Assembly: GCA_030374765.1 (NCBI GenBank)
Contig: JARGXX010000086.1
Coordinates: 496,001-560,000, forward strand
DNA from: Agarophyton chilense
Taxonomy: Eukaryota; Rhodophyta; Florideophyceae; Gracilariales; Gracilariaceae
Length of the DNA: 64,000 nucleotides
Direction of reading: 5' to 3'
Shown: piece by piece, positions 44,088 to 53,930 of the stretch
Numbering within the stretch: position 1 is the stretch's first letter
How the letters are laid out: each line of letters opens with the position of its first letter
Notes under the pieces: generated by a model
The model's input: the letters and a program-made list of their open reading frames with translations, nothing else
Databases searched by the model: none
Told to the model about the DNA's origin: nothing
Position numbers and translations under genes: made by a program

Positions 44088-44100
44088 GAGAAGGGGGTGA
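44088..44100 (+). other. Polypurine tract of element D
   Basis: GAGAAGGGGGTGA directly precedes the 3' LTR, the normal plus-strand primer site. It also lies in the 5' untranslated region of the antisense ORF. Confidence 0.8.
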
Positions 44101-45279
44101 TGTGACGCAACGCGCCGGGCCCTTATTCAGGACAAGTAGCCACCCTCCTCCGACCTCCTTACACTAAGCAGTGACGACGCCGTAATAACTGGCACACTGC
44201 CAGGATGGAATACCGTGCATGGCGCCAGGTGTCATACGTGTGGCAATGGCCGGCAGCTAGTTCGTGTGGTTGGCACCATACAGTGCTCTGCACTGCGGCC
44301 TTGTAATTTTTAATTGTATTTATTAGTTGTAATCTATCGTAATGGCTAACTGCTAAGCGGCCGGCGGTACTTGAGCGCCGGGTCGCCGAGGGCTAGACCG
44401 AAGTAAAGTCGAGGACGGGAGAAACGCCTCCGAACTACTAGTTCGTGTCTTGAGACTATAAGGTTACCAGACCTTCGTTCCCAGTCGACGCCGACAAGAC
44501 AGGCAGCAGTCTGATCAACTGCTGCAGAGGTATCTCTCGCATTTTAGCCTATCGAGAATTCCCCGTCCAGTCCTTGCCCTCACGGCCATCGGTCGCCGCG
44601 TGGCGCATTGCACTTTCGCTCGGTCTATTGGACCGCTGGCACGTCTACTGCCCGAGCAGATTGTAGACCAGTATCCGTTGGATACCAAGGTGTGGATCGG
44701 GAGCCTCAGATAAGTGAGTATCACTTCCAGGTGCAGCTGGTAAAGCCAGGCAGGCGCATTCGTCTGGGCGCTGGTTCAATCCCAGGGCTTGCCCTGCTTT
44801 GCTATCGTCACCCGTTGGGTGTGAGTGATTACCACTTTGTGGCGCCAGTCGGCATAGCCAAGCAGACGCTCTCGTATGAGCGCTGGTACAATCTCAGGGC
44901 TTGCCCTGCTTTGTTATCGCCACCCGTTGGGGGAAGAGGTTGGTGCGTCGTTGCCGACGTTAGGGTCGTGGCGCTCGTCCGGGCTCTGGTACAATCCCGG
45001 GGCTCGCCCCGGCTACTCGTCATACGCGGCGTATATCCAGGCCGATCACTTCGGTTCGTGTCGTATCGACACCACTCCGAGCACGTCTTCCGGACGCCAA
45101 GAGCTCCTGTGGAACGATAGGAGTCTGTGTCTAGTCGACACTCCTCGCCTGTGAGACGACGCCTCTCTTGAGTCGTTGTGGACTCTAGGGCCAGATAGCC
45201 GACCCCGGCTTTCCAGGCTCTGCCTGTGCGTAGCTCTCGCCGCCCGCGGCTGGTCTCCCGAGTAGCGCATTGAGTAACA
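44101..45279 (+). repeat. 3' LTR of element D
   Basis: 1179 bp, the same length as its partner, differing at about 25 sites by eye. Followed by target duplication GACGG at 45280-45284. Any promoter of the antisense ORF would have to lie here or in the 100 bp inside it. Confidence 0.95.
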
Positions 45280-45284
45280 GACGG

Positions 45285-45580
45285 CCGAGGTGAGAGTCGA
45301 CCGGTCGACCAGGGTTTATATAGACTATTGAACCTTCGAAGAAGAGGTCATAAAGAGTGTTTTCTAATGTACCATTCTAATTGGGTGCCGTGTGAAACAT
45401 GGTTGCTTCCACGAGATTCAATCGTGCATGCGTGTCCCATGCCTCGTTGTCATTTGCTCGATGATGCTGACAGTGACAGCTTTGTTGATTGTGACAAGAA
45501 TGTCATTTAAAGCATAGTATAACTAAATCATAACATAAATGCATAACATAATTGATTTAAAATCATCGGAATTCCTTACA
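45285..45580 (-). repeat. 5' LTR of element C, right piece
   Basis: 296 bp from CCGAGGTGAGAG to GGAATTCCTTACA. It continues the 46-bp piece at 34594 across element D. Right of it is C's target duplication GAGGG. Confidence 0.93.
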
Positions 45581-47124
45581 GAGGGTAACTCCGTTGTCGG
45601 GATGGAATGGACGTCGATATGGGCTAGCTGCACGTTATCATAATCCCTTCGAGAGGCCTGTTCGTCGATCATCGAAGCTGACAGGGTACCCTGTTGTAAC
45701 ATCAACGCTTTTGCGGACCTGAGCCTGGATCCAGGAGTGCGTGCGCGCAGGGCTTCACCTTCTGCGCGAGCGAACTGCACTAGTTCCAAATACGTGGCTT
45801 TAGGTCTATCTTCTCGACGTCGAGCAACAAGAGTCCGGATCGCCGGGTCCAAACCATCTACAAACATGGTACAACGCTCTTCAGCGGGGTAAAAATTGCC
45901 ACAGCGGTGGAAGGCCTTGTTAAGGCGCGACGAATAATCGGTTTCCGACTCGCCTGGACCTTGGCGAGTGTCCCGCAGGGCTAGTATAGCCTGTTGAATG
46001 GCGAAGTTCGTAGCATACGACCTCAGGAGGTACTGAACTGCTTCAGGCCAGCAGGTTACCCTTCCTTCGGACGCGCGTGATGTACCTCTGACAGAGTGAT
46101 ACTGGTCTTCTGCAAACCCACGTAAGAAGTACGGTAAGGCAATGTAGGCCTGTCCCTCGTTCATTCCAAGGATGTCAGCTTCCGCGACAAAGCGTGCCAA
46201 GAAATCCAACACCAATATTGGGTATTCTCCAGTAAACAACTGGTTGCGAAGTGAGAGCTGCATTCGCTTAATGCAGTCCTTAACTATTTCCGTACAACGG
46301 GGTGTACGATCCAAAGAGGAGTCCTCCAAACGGTAGTACCGGTATGATAAGAGCTTCTTAAAGAGCGAATTGGTCCGTTTCAGCTCCTTCAAACCTGTGT
46401 GCTTCCTTCCCTTCGTGCGGGCGCGGATCGCACCATGGGTGGCTGTTGACCGCTTAGAGCGTGAGGAACGCTCACGGCGAGCTACTTCCACCGATGAATC
46501 GGAAGAGTCTGACTCCGAGGATGATGAGTCCGACGGTTCGGGATCCGTGTTCCTTTGCTTCTTTCGAGCCTGGCGGTTCTCTTTCTTACATCCCTTGTGG
46601 GATACTGCAACCGGCTCGGCCGGATCATCCCCCGACATTAGGGTTTGTTCCAACGTCTCGAAACGGCTTCGGACGCGCGAGAACTTGTCGGCGACGTCCT
46701 TGACAAAGGCCGAGGGTCCACCAGGGGACTCTAGAATCGAGTTCAGATACGCACGGAGGACACGGAGGTGCTCAGAAAAATCCTGCGTAGCAGTGTCGTT
46801 TACCTTCTTGCAAAGGGAATCGAACTCCTCTGCAAGAATGACTTGAGCTTCCCTCATAGAGCGGAGTTGCTCTTCCACAGCTGAAAGGCTGGGATGGGGG
46901 GTGACATCCCTAGCAGGGGAGAGAATCAGGGCGGCGGCAGACGCCGGTCCTGCTCCACTTGCTGGGGGTGTCGAATCAGAGACAAGAGGTCTCGAGGTCC
47001 TTCCACCTGGCACGCCAGTCGATCCACCGGTATGAGACTGTGAACGGACCGGAATACGGGATGGTTGCGAGGGTTCCGGTGCACCGGTTTGACTCCGCGT
47101 CCTCGGACGGTCTTTGGACGACAT
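45581..47124 (-). pseudogene. gag of element B
   Basis: Minus-strand frame from MSSKDRPRTRSQTG. A Pro/Ser/Thr-rich start is followed by a helical stretch with coiled-coil look (EEQLRSMREAQVILAEEFDS) and an acidic Ser/Asp run with basic residues (about residues 200-260). The capsid half has LLSYRYYRLEDSSLDRT, LPYFLRGFAEDQYHS, RASEGRVTCWPEAVQYLLRS and FYPAEERCTMFVDGLDP. The downstream end is cut by element C, so frame beyond 45581 belongs to C's LTR. The remaining part looks open. Confidence 0.85.
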
Positions 47125-47268
47125 GAGATCAGAGTCCGTTACACGTGAGTATCCAAACCCGACCGGCTAGTGGGGCCAAGAAACTTCCTCAAAGAGGATA
47201 ACTGAGATCAACCTCAATTTGTCAGTTCTCTTTCCGATTAATCGTGACTGAGTGTGCCCGACTCAAAC

Positions 47269-47286
47269 TTCTAAGTCGGGAGACCA
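47269..47286 (-). other. Primer-binding site of element B
   Basis: On the minus strand TGGTCTCCCGACTTAGAA lies 3 bases from the 5' LTR edge. It is the same 18-base site as in D and E. Confidence 0.85.
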
Positions 47287-47289
47287 GTT

Positions 47290-48166
47290 TGTAGGACAAC
47301 GCTTGGAGCGGAGACACCACGAAGATGTTCGGGATCTTCCTCTCTTGGGAGACACGCCTCAGGCGTAGGAAACGCGTCCCAGCGGAGCATAGAAACAGAG
47401 CCACTCTGGAAAGGCACGACGAAGTCGGGTGTAAGACCGAGGCCAATCCGGCGGGATATACCTAGAGTGTTTAGGTGAGCACGGCACAGTCCGGGGTGTG
47501 ACCAATCCTATGCGGAGCGGTACCACGGCGATTGTCGGAAAAGGAGCGAGGAAACACTCGTATGAGGTGGACGAGCGGGGTGAGTAAGGCGGCTACTCAC
47601 GAGAGCCAAAAAGGAGAACCGGAGGAAAACGGGGGCGAAACCCTATACAGGGGCGAGACTACGACAAGTGTCGGCGAATAAATATGAACCCACGGTGGTG
47701 GTAGCACTCTGGTCGACAGAGGGATGGATGAACTAACGTGCAACGGGCGCTCACGCAGTATGCGGTGAAGACGCGCGGAAGGCGAAAATTTCAGGGCCAA
47801 GACCCCCCTTTCCTCCGATCCCCCATGAGGGTGTTTACTGTGGAGCAGTGCTCAACCTTCTATGTAGTGTGGCGCCCGGCCCCTGACAGTGGGCGCGCGC
47901 CCGAAAAATAGACACTAAATAGCGATAGCGTAGCCAAATGAATACTAAATAATACTAACCATTAGGTAGAATCAGGGCCACGTGTGGCACGCCTCGTACT
48001 CGAGCGTTGGCATCCGTGCAGTCCACGTGTTCCACCCGTGTGCACTTCCGGTCCTAACTGGCCGTCTGCACGCAATAGCGGTATAGCTTGTCATAGACCA
48101 AGCTAGTCCTCAAGCGAGCAAACTTCCTAAGTCCTGCAAAGAAACCCCCTTGAAGATTGTCCTTCA
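47290..48166 (-). repeat. 5' LTR of element B
   Basis: 877 bp, from TGTAGGACAACG to TTGTCCTTCA in plus coordinates. About 7% different from the other B LTR by eye, including small deletions. The right flank AAAGC is the target duplication. Confidence 0.92.
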
Positions 48167-48341
48167 AAAGCCATCGCTTGAGTCTATTCTAGACAGTGAA
48201 CTACACGTGTAGACTATAGTAATGCAAACAAATCCTGGTCCATAAACATATCATACGTGTAACCCCAGCTTTGTACGGCCATCCGTCCACTACGGTGCTA
48301 CTGTAGAGACTTAACTAACATACCTTCTAAGGTGTCTAAAA

Positions 48342-49227
48342 TGAAGAGCAACGTCCTCCAGGGAGGTTTTATGGGACTTAAGTTTTTTCCGGAGCCTCCG
48401 GCGTGCAACCTCGTTATGAGTAGGAGTAATCCGTTTTCACGGCGATGGCCGGAACGCCGGTGATGCACCGGCGGGACTGGGTGCCATACACGTGGCCGCA
48501 GCGCCCGCGCGACACGTGGCCGCCAGATTGGCCCCTTTGTAGACGGACATTTAGCTTTTTAGGATAGACTTTATTTATTCTATTCTACGGTGACTACAGT
48601 ACTTAGGACGCCGGCCTCGCGGCCGCCGGTCCAGTAAAGTCTCCCCAACAAGGGTGATCTTGGTCTTCCAGATCTTGGCTCTGGGTCGAACCGCCTGCGC
48701 GGATATACAACTCCTTACGGAGGGATTTCCCGTGGTGCACGGCTTCCCAACCACCTTGGACGTTCAAGCAGCCTTCGTGTGTTGGGTATCTATTCCCACT
48801 TCGTGGCTCCGCCCGTGTATACGGTTTGCTACACCTGGCAGTGCCGGCTATTCCCGACTCCCCTCTTGCGACTCGTGGTCAACCTCGCCCTCTTGCCTCC
48901 GTTCCCATTTCCCTTCCCATTTTCCTTCCCATTTTCCTTCCCTTTTCCTCCCCTTCATTGGGCAATTCCCGCTCTTGCGGCTCGCACTGACACCTGTCGT
49001 GCTCGCCACTCTCGTGGGTTTTGCCTCCTCAGAGGATACGCAAGCACCGCTTCGGCGGATATTCTCGGCTTCTTTCAGCCTCCCTGCGCCCGTCGCGACG
49101 GTTCGGCTCCGGCTTACACCCGGCATTGCGCGCCGATCCCTGGGAGGGCTCTACCGCGCCGGTTACCTCGTGAGAGGAAGATCCGGACGTCTTCGTAGGT
49201 TTTCCTCCTTGGGGGCATTGTCCTACA
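48342..49227 (+). repeat. Solo LTR of a B-related family
   Basis: 886 bp, TGAAGAGCAACGTCC...GGGCATTGTCCTACA, with a perfect 5-bp target duplication TAAAA on both sides (48337-48341 and 49228-49232). The ends resemble those of LTRs A and B. It includes a pyrimidine-rich block (about 48890-48955, CCCATTTTCCTT repeats). There is no internal element sequence, so it arose by LTR-LTR recombination. Confidence 0.88.
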
Positions 49228-51182
49228 TAAAATACTAAAAACTAATATTAATCATAAATTCGTTGACGTGGTCCTCGATATATCGGGCGCCATATGAATG
49301 GTGCCCCCGACCGGTTATACGCGCACGCGTTTTTCTACAATCTGTTGCACACGCCGAGTAGGCACAGGTTAATTGAGATAAATTTTTAGTTTTGATGCTG
49401 AATACCGTTTTCTTGTTGCTTCACGGAGAAGAAAACGGTGAGATGTTTTCGGTAACTTACCATTTTTTGTGTTTTAATTATTTCCGTATTATTTTATATT
49501 CTTGAGAAAAGCTGCAACAACTTTTTGGCTAAGTTTTATCTTCTTAGAGCTTTTGCTGAAAAAAAAATTCTGTAAAAAGGAACTCAATGGCACTATTTTT
49601 TTCGGGAGCCAAGCACGGTTTTCTACGCATTATAGGCTGCGTGGAGAATTAAAAGTTAAAAAAGATGAAAACTATGCTTTTAAATTAGTTTGTTTCTCTA
49701 TTGACAGAGCATTTGATTGTATCTGTAATAAAAACTTTTTTTTCTATTATTCTTTTGTGGTATGAGTGACTTTACTAGCTGCATAGCTGTCATCCATGAC
49801 ATATTTCAAACGAGAAGGCTGTGGGAGTGAATTAGGTCATTTATTGTTTGGAAACAATCAGGCGACGGAATACGGAATAACCTGGAAAAGTCAAACTTCA
49901 CAGCGGTCATTTTACGATGTTTTTTTGCGTGGCGTGTTCCCGGAAAAGATTCTTATCTGTTCCTCACCCAGTGTTTCGCACATTGTTTTTTTGAGCGGAT
50001 TAAAGAGCAGTTGTTTTTTCCGCTTTACAATCTTCCGTCCGATTTTGCTATCTGTTTCTTTTACTTTTTAATTGCATTGTTCATTGGCTTTTTTCCAATT
50101 TTAGTAGTAATATGTTTTTCAGCCTGTTTGCAGTCGTATTTTCATTTCTGATAAACCTACTCTTACCCTTTAAATGCACTGTGTGTATTTGGTGACCCCT
50201 CTCCTTTGTCAATATGAGTTTTTACTCCTCGTGTCCTTTTGCTGTCATGTGTTACGCGTTGTCCAACAACCGTTTCTCATTCACTTGGGTTAAAAAAACG
50301 TCTCGCTTGGTTTCTTTTTTTTCCGTTTATGCGTGATACAGTACAGTAGCGTGTGGCTAAATATGAATGGATCAAGCTCCAAACTGACCGAGAACATGGA
50401 AAAACATGGGGGTGTTCAATTCTAATTTCGGTCATTGCACAGGAACATGAGCACGCTTGTTAAGAAAGCTGAGGACAGGGTTTCCTTTCGTTGACTTTTG
50501 CGGACTGTAACCCGTAAAGCCAGTCAACTTTGGGCTGTGCACTATTTCGAGAAATTTTACTGGAAATCGAAATGGTCGTTCGCAATCTATTCTCTGTCCC
50601 GGGATCACCTCCGAATGACTGACTCCGAGCAATAGAAGGGTACAATATGAATATGAAAAGCAATCAGTTTTTCTGTGAAGAGAACTAGTTAGTTATTTAA
50701 CTCTCCTGTGAATAGTTTGCGCATGAATCGAAGGACTTTTCCAAACATGGATACTATGTGGAAAGTGGAGGGGCATTGGCCATATCATTCTAAGGTATGA
50801 CCGGCTGAGGTGAAAGAGCGCCATGCAAGAAAAGCGAATTCAAAACTGGCAACCTTTTCGTGTGTTGATTAATGTTCGTCGCGAACAAGGGGTTGCGATC
50901 ATTTCATATCTGACCCGAGTTCTTGCTCAGATCACAATCGCCATGAGGTGTTTCTGGTTTCCAGATTCAGCTCACAATTGTTAGCCAGCATGTCAACGAA
51001 TTCTCCTGCGAACAATGAGTTTAAGACAAGAAAACAAACATGTAATACGGTTCACATGTCAGAATCAGAGAGTCGAAGCGCCCTCATTGTGGTGCAGGAT
51101 TCGGGTGGTGCGGAAAGGAGAGCGCGAAAGTAAAAAATCATCGCCGCGTAGCCCCTCTGCCTGAAGTGCGGCAACATCGCCG
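49228..51182. other. AT-rich intergenic stretch
   Basis: About 1.95 kb left of the membrane-protein gene, with many T runs and only short, unconvincing frames. At about 50468-50535 there is a short segment similar to 54950-55010 (both have TTCCTTTCGTTGAC, then TTTGCG). A 61-codon frame at 50948-51133 (MFLVSRFSSQLL...) lies just upstream of the next gene, but in another frame and with no support. Confidence 0.5.
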
Positions 51183-52835
51183 ATGATCCTTACTAGAGCG
51201 AAACTCCAGGAGCAACGTACGACTTTCCTATGTACTCCCATTACCGAAAAGCAACGTTTGCTTCATCGACTTCCATGTGTTCGTGGAGTAGAGTGTTTCT
51301 CAGATGCTTACTTGGCCCCATATGCCTCACATTCCAATCGTGCTTTTCTCATGAACGCTCTCACGCCTCCTATTGGGTTTGTGAACATCACTGCTGATAC
51401 GCCTGGAAAATATGTTTTCGGCGCTGGCAGATTTAAACCAAACCTACAATTCTTAAGACCCAAATGGTTTGAAAGGCGGATCTGCTCCAAACGATGTGAT
51501 GAAGTGATACTTGGCTATGTCTCAATTCTTTTAATCACAGTCTTGACAGAAATTGTGTTGAACTTTCTCAAGTCTCTAGTCCCCGATGTATGCTTTTTTG
51601 TTAATCCAAGCCAGAAGCATGATAGGCGCGACTGGGAAGAAATTGCAGATGGCGTACAGACACTGCTCAGTTATCGTTTTTTAAACCTTTGGAGCCGATA
51701 CAGATCAGGACAGAAGTTTCGGTTTAGAACAGTGTTGATGGTTGTTCTTGCTCTTTCCATTTTCCTACTCGATGGTTCACTAATAATCTTGACTCAACCG
51801 AATCAGTATCCGAGCGAGCAATACGAATACAATTTGTTGGGAAGCCACCCCATCGGAGCTGACGATGGCTTGGGAAAGTTTTTGCGTAGGAATGCTCGAG
51901 AGCGCCCGTGCATCACGCCCGTGTTTTACGAATCAAACCCCATTCGAAACTACTCTCTCAGCACGTGTCATACTTTTGACCTCCGAGAAGCCCATCAGCA
52001 AGCGGAAGACAGTGTGAACTATGTGAAAATAGGATCATGGTTTCACAAAGGTGGCAGCGATCACCATATATCATTCGGAAATGCTAGCATTAAAATTAAG
52101 GCGCGTGCGATCATTTACGGTGCGGAAGGTGGGACATGGAGACTGCTCTTTCCCATCCTGTACAATAACCATATACGCATCACGCATTACCTGCATCAGC
52201 GAGTTATTGGAAAGATCCTGAAAGACAGCTGCAGGGCTGAGCGCAGTCCCAGAAGCTGTTCTGAATTGATCGTCGGGCATCGAATCGATCTGAAGCTGGT
52301 CACCAAAGAAATTTTACTGTGGGTACCTAGAAACCGTGGGATCAATAGGAAAGAGCATGTGCGAGGGTTGGAAACTACTGTAAGAGCTGGAATTAAGCAG
52401 CCATGGGAAACAGTATTTCAGAGCTTGGGACCCTTAATGACAACAGAGCTTATTCAGGAAGTTAAAGGACCTAGTTCTTACGCCCATATAGCTACAGAGG
52501 AAGAAAGACAAGGGATTCCAGGTCTCCTTTATCTAGAACGAAGAAAAGTCAGTGCAGTTCTGCTGCTTTTATGTTTCCCTATTGCTGCACTAGTCCTCTG
52601 CTGTGTGAAATTATTCTGGAGAAAAGCATATCACTCATCGGATCACAGCAAAAGCGATCTCGGCGTTGTTAGTAGCGATCAGGTGTCGCTCAACAATTTC
52701 TCGGAGAGCGTTGGTTCCGACAAGGAAGCAACGGACCCTATCTCTTCGGAACTTCATTCGGTTTTTTGCTCTCAAGATGATGTTACACGAAAGATAGAAC
52801 AAGAAACGACTTCTTCCCTGAACTCGGGCGGGTGA
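51183..52835 (+). CDS. Three-pass membrane protein of unknown function, 550 aa
   Basis: A single open frame of 550 codons; the first ATG follows an in-frame stop 21 bases upstream. Three hydrophobic spans are visible: about residues 108-129 (VILGYVSILLITVLTEIVLN), 182-204 (TVLMVVLALSIFLLDGSLII) and 456-478 (VSAVLLLLCFPIAALVLCCV). Between spans two and three is a 250-residue domain, likely on the outside, with possible N-glycosylation sites (NYS at 256, NAS at 300) and several Cys. The last 70 residues are Ser/Asp/Glu-rich and likely cytoplasmic. Family not recognised. A receptor or surface protein is only a guess. No intron signs. Confidence 0.75.
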   Translation: MILTRAKLQEQRTTFLCTPITEKQRLLHRLPCVRGVECFSDAYLAPYASHSNRAFLMNALTPPIGFVNITADTPGKYVFGAGRFKPNLQFLRPKWFERRICSKRCDEVILGYVSILLITVLTEIVLNFLKSLVPDVCFFVNPSQKHDRRDWEEIADGVQTLLSYRFLNLWSRYRSGQKFRFRTVLMVVLALSIFLLDGSLIILTQPNQYPSEQYEYNLLGSHPIGADDGLGKFLRRNARERPCITPVFYESNPIRNYSLSTCHTFDLREAHQQAEDSVNYVKIGSWFHKGGSDHHISFGNASIKIKARAIIYGAEGGTWRLLFPILYNNHIRITHYLHQRVIGKILKDSCRAERSPRSCSELIVGHRIDLKLVTKEILLWVPRNRGINRKEHVRGLETTVRAGIKQPWETVFQSLGPLMTTELIQEVKGPSSYAHIATEEERQGIPGLLYLERRKVSAVLLLLCFPIAALVLCCVKLFWRKAYHSSDHSKSDLGVVSSDQVSLNNFSESVGSDKEATDPISSELHSVFCSQDDVTRKIEQETTSSLNSGG

Positions 52836-53250
52836 CACGTACGTCGTTGGTCAAGAAGCTAACAGGAAAGGACCCAGCTCGACCGAATGTCTAATGAACG
52901 ATCTTGTATGACGATGGCATTCCTCAAAGGATATTTACGGACCTTTTCTGTCAAAGCGGCCAATACTAACTAGCAAACTACTAAAGCGATGAACACCGCA
53001 TGAAACTTATAACTCTGCCAATGTTTGACTGTCCTCTATGTTCATCGTGTAGTGCGTCTTGATTAGGTAATCACAAGTTTTCGTGTCTGTCGATCGATTG
53101 CACGACGAAAGGTCTCACATGCATCCGTCACGTTTCGTCGCAAGAGTACCGGTCCACTATCACTGTTCAATACATTTGGGTTTGTCTCTTCACGGTTTGC
53201 ATCAAGACAGACAGACAATGTCCTTGCCACAGATGTATGCCTTCCTTTGC
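52836..53250. other. Intergenic between convergent genes
   Basis: About 415 bases between the convergent ends of the membrane-protein gene and the carbohydrate-binding-like ORF. I see no gene, RNA or repeat in it. Confidence 0.5.
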
Positions 53251-53835
53251 TTACTTGCAGATAGAGTCAATTAAGTACTTCATGGATCTTCTTAACCAAG
53301 TGTCCCATCTATTGCACGATCCATTTCCCAGCCAGCATCTCACAAACACAAGTTTGTAGAAAGTAAACTTCGAACTTCGACCGGAAACACAGACTTGCTG
53401 CGTTTCATTGCTGAGCATGTTTTCGGATATGAAGTAATGGGGGTCGTGATCCACAGATGATAAAATGTCATTGACTTGGTCTTTTCCTTTGTTCTGATAG
53501 GCTTTAATGTACACCTTCGTTGTATACCTAAACGCCTGTGTCTTTCCTCGATATAGTCGAATACCGGATGATAGCTTCACCCACATATCATTGTGGTCCG
53601 TGGGGTGCGGAGCAGAAGTAAGTCCAGTAAAATAGTAATTACCATTGTTGGGAACTCGGAAGGAAAAACACATTTGACCACTTCCAGGTCGGTCTATCCC
53701 CGAAAGCCTATCTTTCTTCCATTCCAAACCATGACCGTTACGCGTCCACGACCCTCGAGGAGGGATGTAGTTCACTTCATTTATTAAAGCAGTCTTATCT
53801 TTCAACGCGACCTTGGAAATGGGGCAAGGTCCCAT
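53251..53835 (-). CDS. Carbohydrate-binding-like beta-sandwich protein, probably a gene fragment
   Basis: The 194-codon frame has a region at about residues 24-166 with the look of a secreted beta-sandwich domain. It contains SWTRNGHGLEW, GQMCFSFRVPNNGNYYFTGL, SAPHPTDHNDMWVKLSSG, AYQNKGKDQVNDILSSVDH, HYFISENML and VCVSGRSSKFTFYKLVFV. I associate this pattern with carbohydrate-binding-type modules of algae and marine bacteria, by general resemblance only. There is no signal peptide, and the first residues come from inside an inverted repeat at the 5' end, so the true N-terminus has probably been lost. The C-terminus has a Cys/Trp-rich extension. Only ATG in frame is at 53835. Confidence 0.6.
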   Translation of the reverse strand: MGPCPISKVALKDKTALINEVNYIPPRGSWTRNGHGLEWKKDRLSGIDRPGSGQMCFSFRVPNNGNYYFTGLTSAPHPTDHNDMWVKLSSGIRLYRGKTQAFRYTTKVYIKAYQNKGKDQVNDILSSVDHDPHYFISENMLSNETQQVCVSGRSSKFTFYKLVFVRCWLGNGSCNRWDTWLRRSMKYLIDSICK

Positions 53836-53871
53836 TTCTAAGATTGCGTTGAAAGATAAGACTGCATTAAT
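53783..53871. repeat. 41-bp inverted repeat at the 5' end of the 53.2-kb gene
   Basis: Arms 53783-53823 and 53831-53871 match at 37 of 41 positions, with a 7-base loop GCAAGGT. The left arm is codons near the N-terminus of the carbohydrate-binding-like ORF. The right arm is a backward copy of it, and supplies the ATG at 53833-53835. Confidence 0.9.
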
Positions 53872-53930
53872 AGAGGCAATGTATTAGTGTTGGGTAATGA
53901 CAGCGAGGAAGTCGTAGACCGATCTACTCG

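Larger units (their letters stand above)
34640..45279 (+). mobile_element. Element D, youngest Ty3/gypsy element, inside C's LTR
   Basis: A 10.6-kb plus-strand element has two 1179-bp LTRs and an exact target duplication GACGG (34635-34639 and 45280-45284). Order is LTR, PBS, gag with zinc knuckle, protease, RT, RNase H, integrase with chromodomain, antisense accessory ORF, purine tract and LTR. The LTRs differ at about 25 sites by eye (about 2%), which makes it the youngest in the nest. It is nearly complete but broken in a few places in gag-pol, while the antisense ORF looks whole. Confidence 0.95.
27812..45580 (-). mobile_element. Element C, second-lineage Ty3/gypsy chromovirus
   Basis: A minus-strand element with 342-bp LTRs is inserted in element B with an exact 5-bp duplication GAGGG (27807-27811 and 45581-45585). 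Its own sequence is 27812-34639 plus 45285-45580, about 7.1 kb. Order from the 5' end is LTR, PBS, zinc-finger ORF, tRNA-like segment, gag with zinc knuckle, protease, RT, RNase H, integrase, chromodomain, extra ORF and LTR. It has lower GC than B and D and a different PBS, so it is a separate lineage. The LTRs differ at about 12 of 342 sites by eye. Element D split its 5' LTR. About a handful of breaks. Confidence 0.93.
19282..48166 (-). mobile_element. Element B, Ty3/gypsy chromovirus, hosts nested C and D
   Basis: A minus-strand element is bounded by LTRs at 19282-20167 (3') and 47290-48166 (5'), with an exact 5-bp target duplication AAAGC at 19277-19281 and 48167-48171. Its own sequence is 19282-27811 plus 45581-48166, about 11.1 kb. 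In element order it has PBS, gag, protease, RT, RNase H, integrase, chromodomain, antisense accessory ORF and purine tract. Element C sits between gag and protease. The LTRs differ by roughly 7% by eye, so it is the oldest of the nest. Broken in a handful of places besides the insertion. Confidence 0.92.

Noticed and set aside
48654-49238. 194-codon frame in the solo LTR
   Set aside because: Low-complexity translation of a pyrimidine-rich LTR that has proper ends and target duplication; no protein features.
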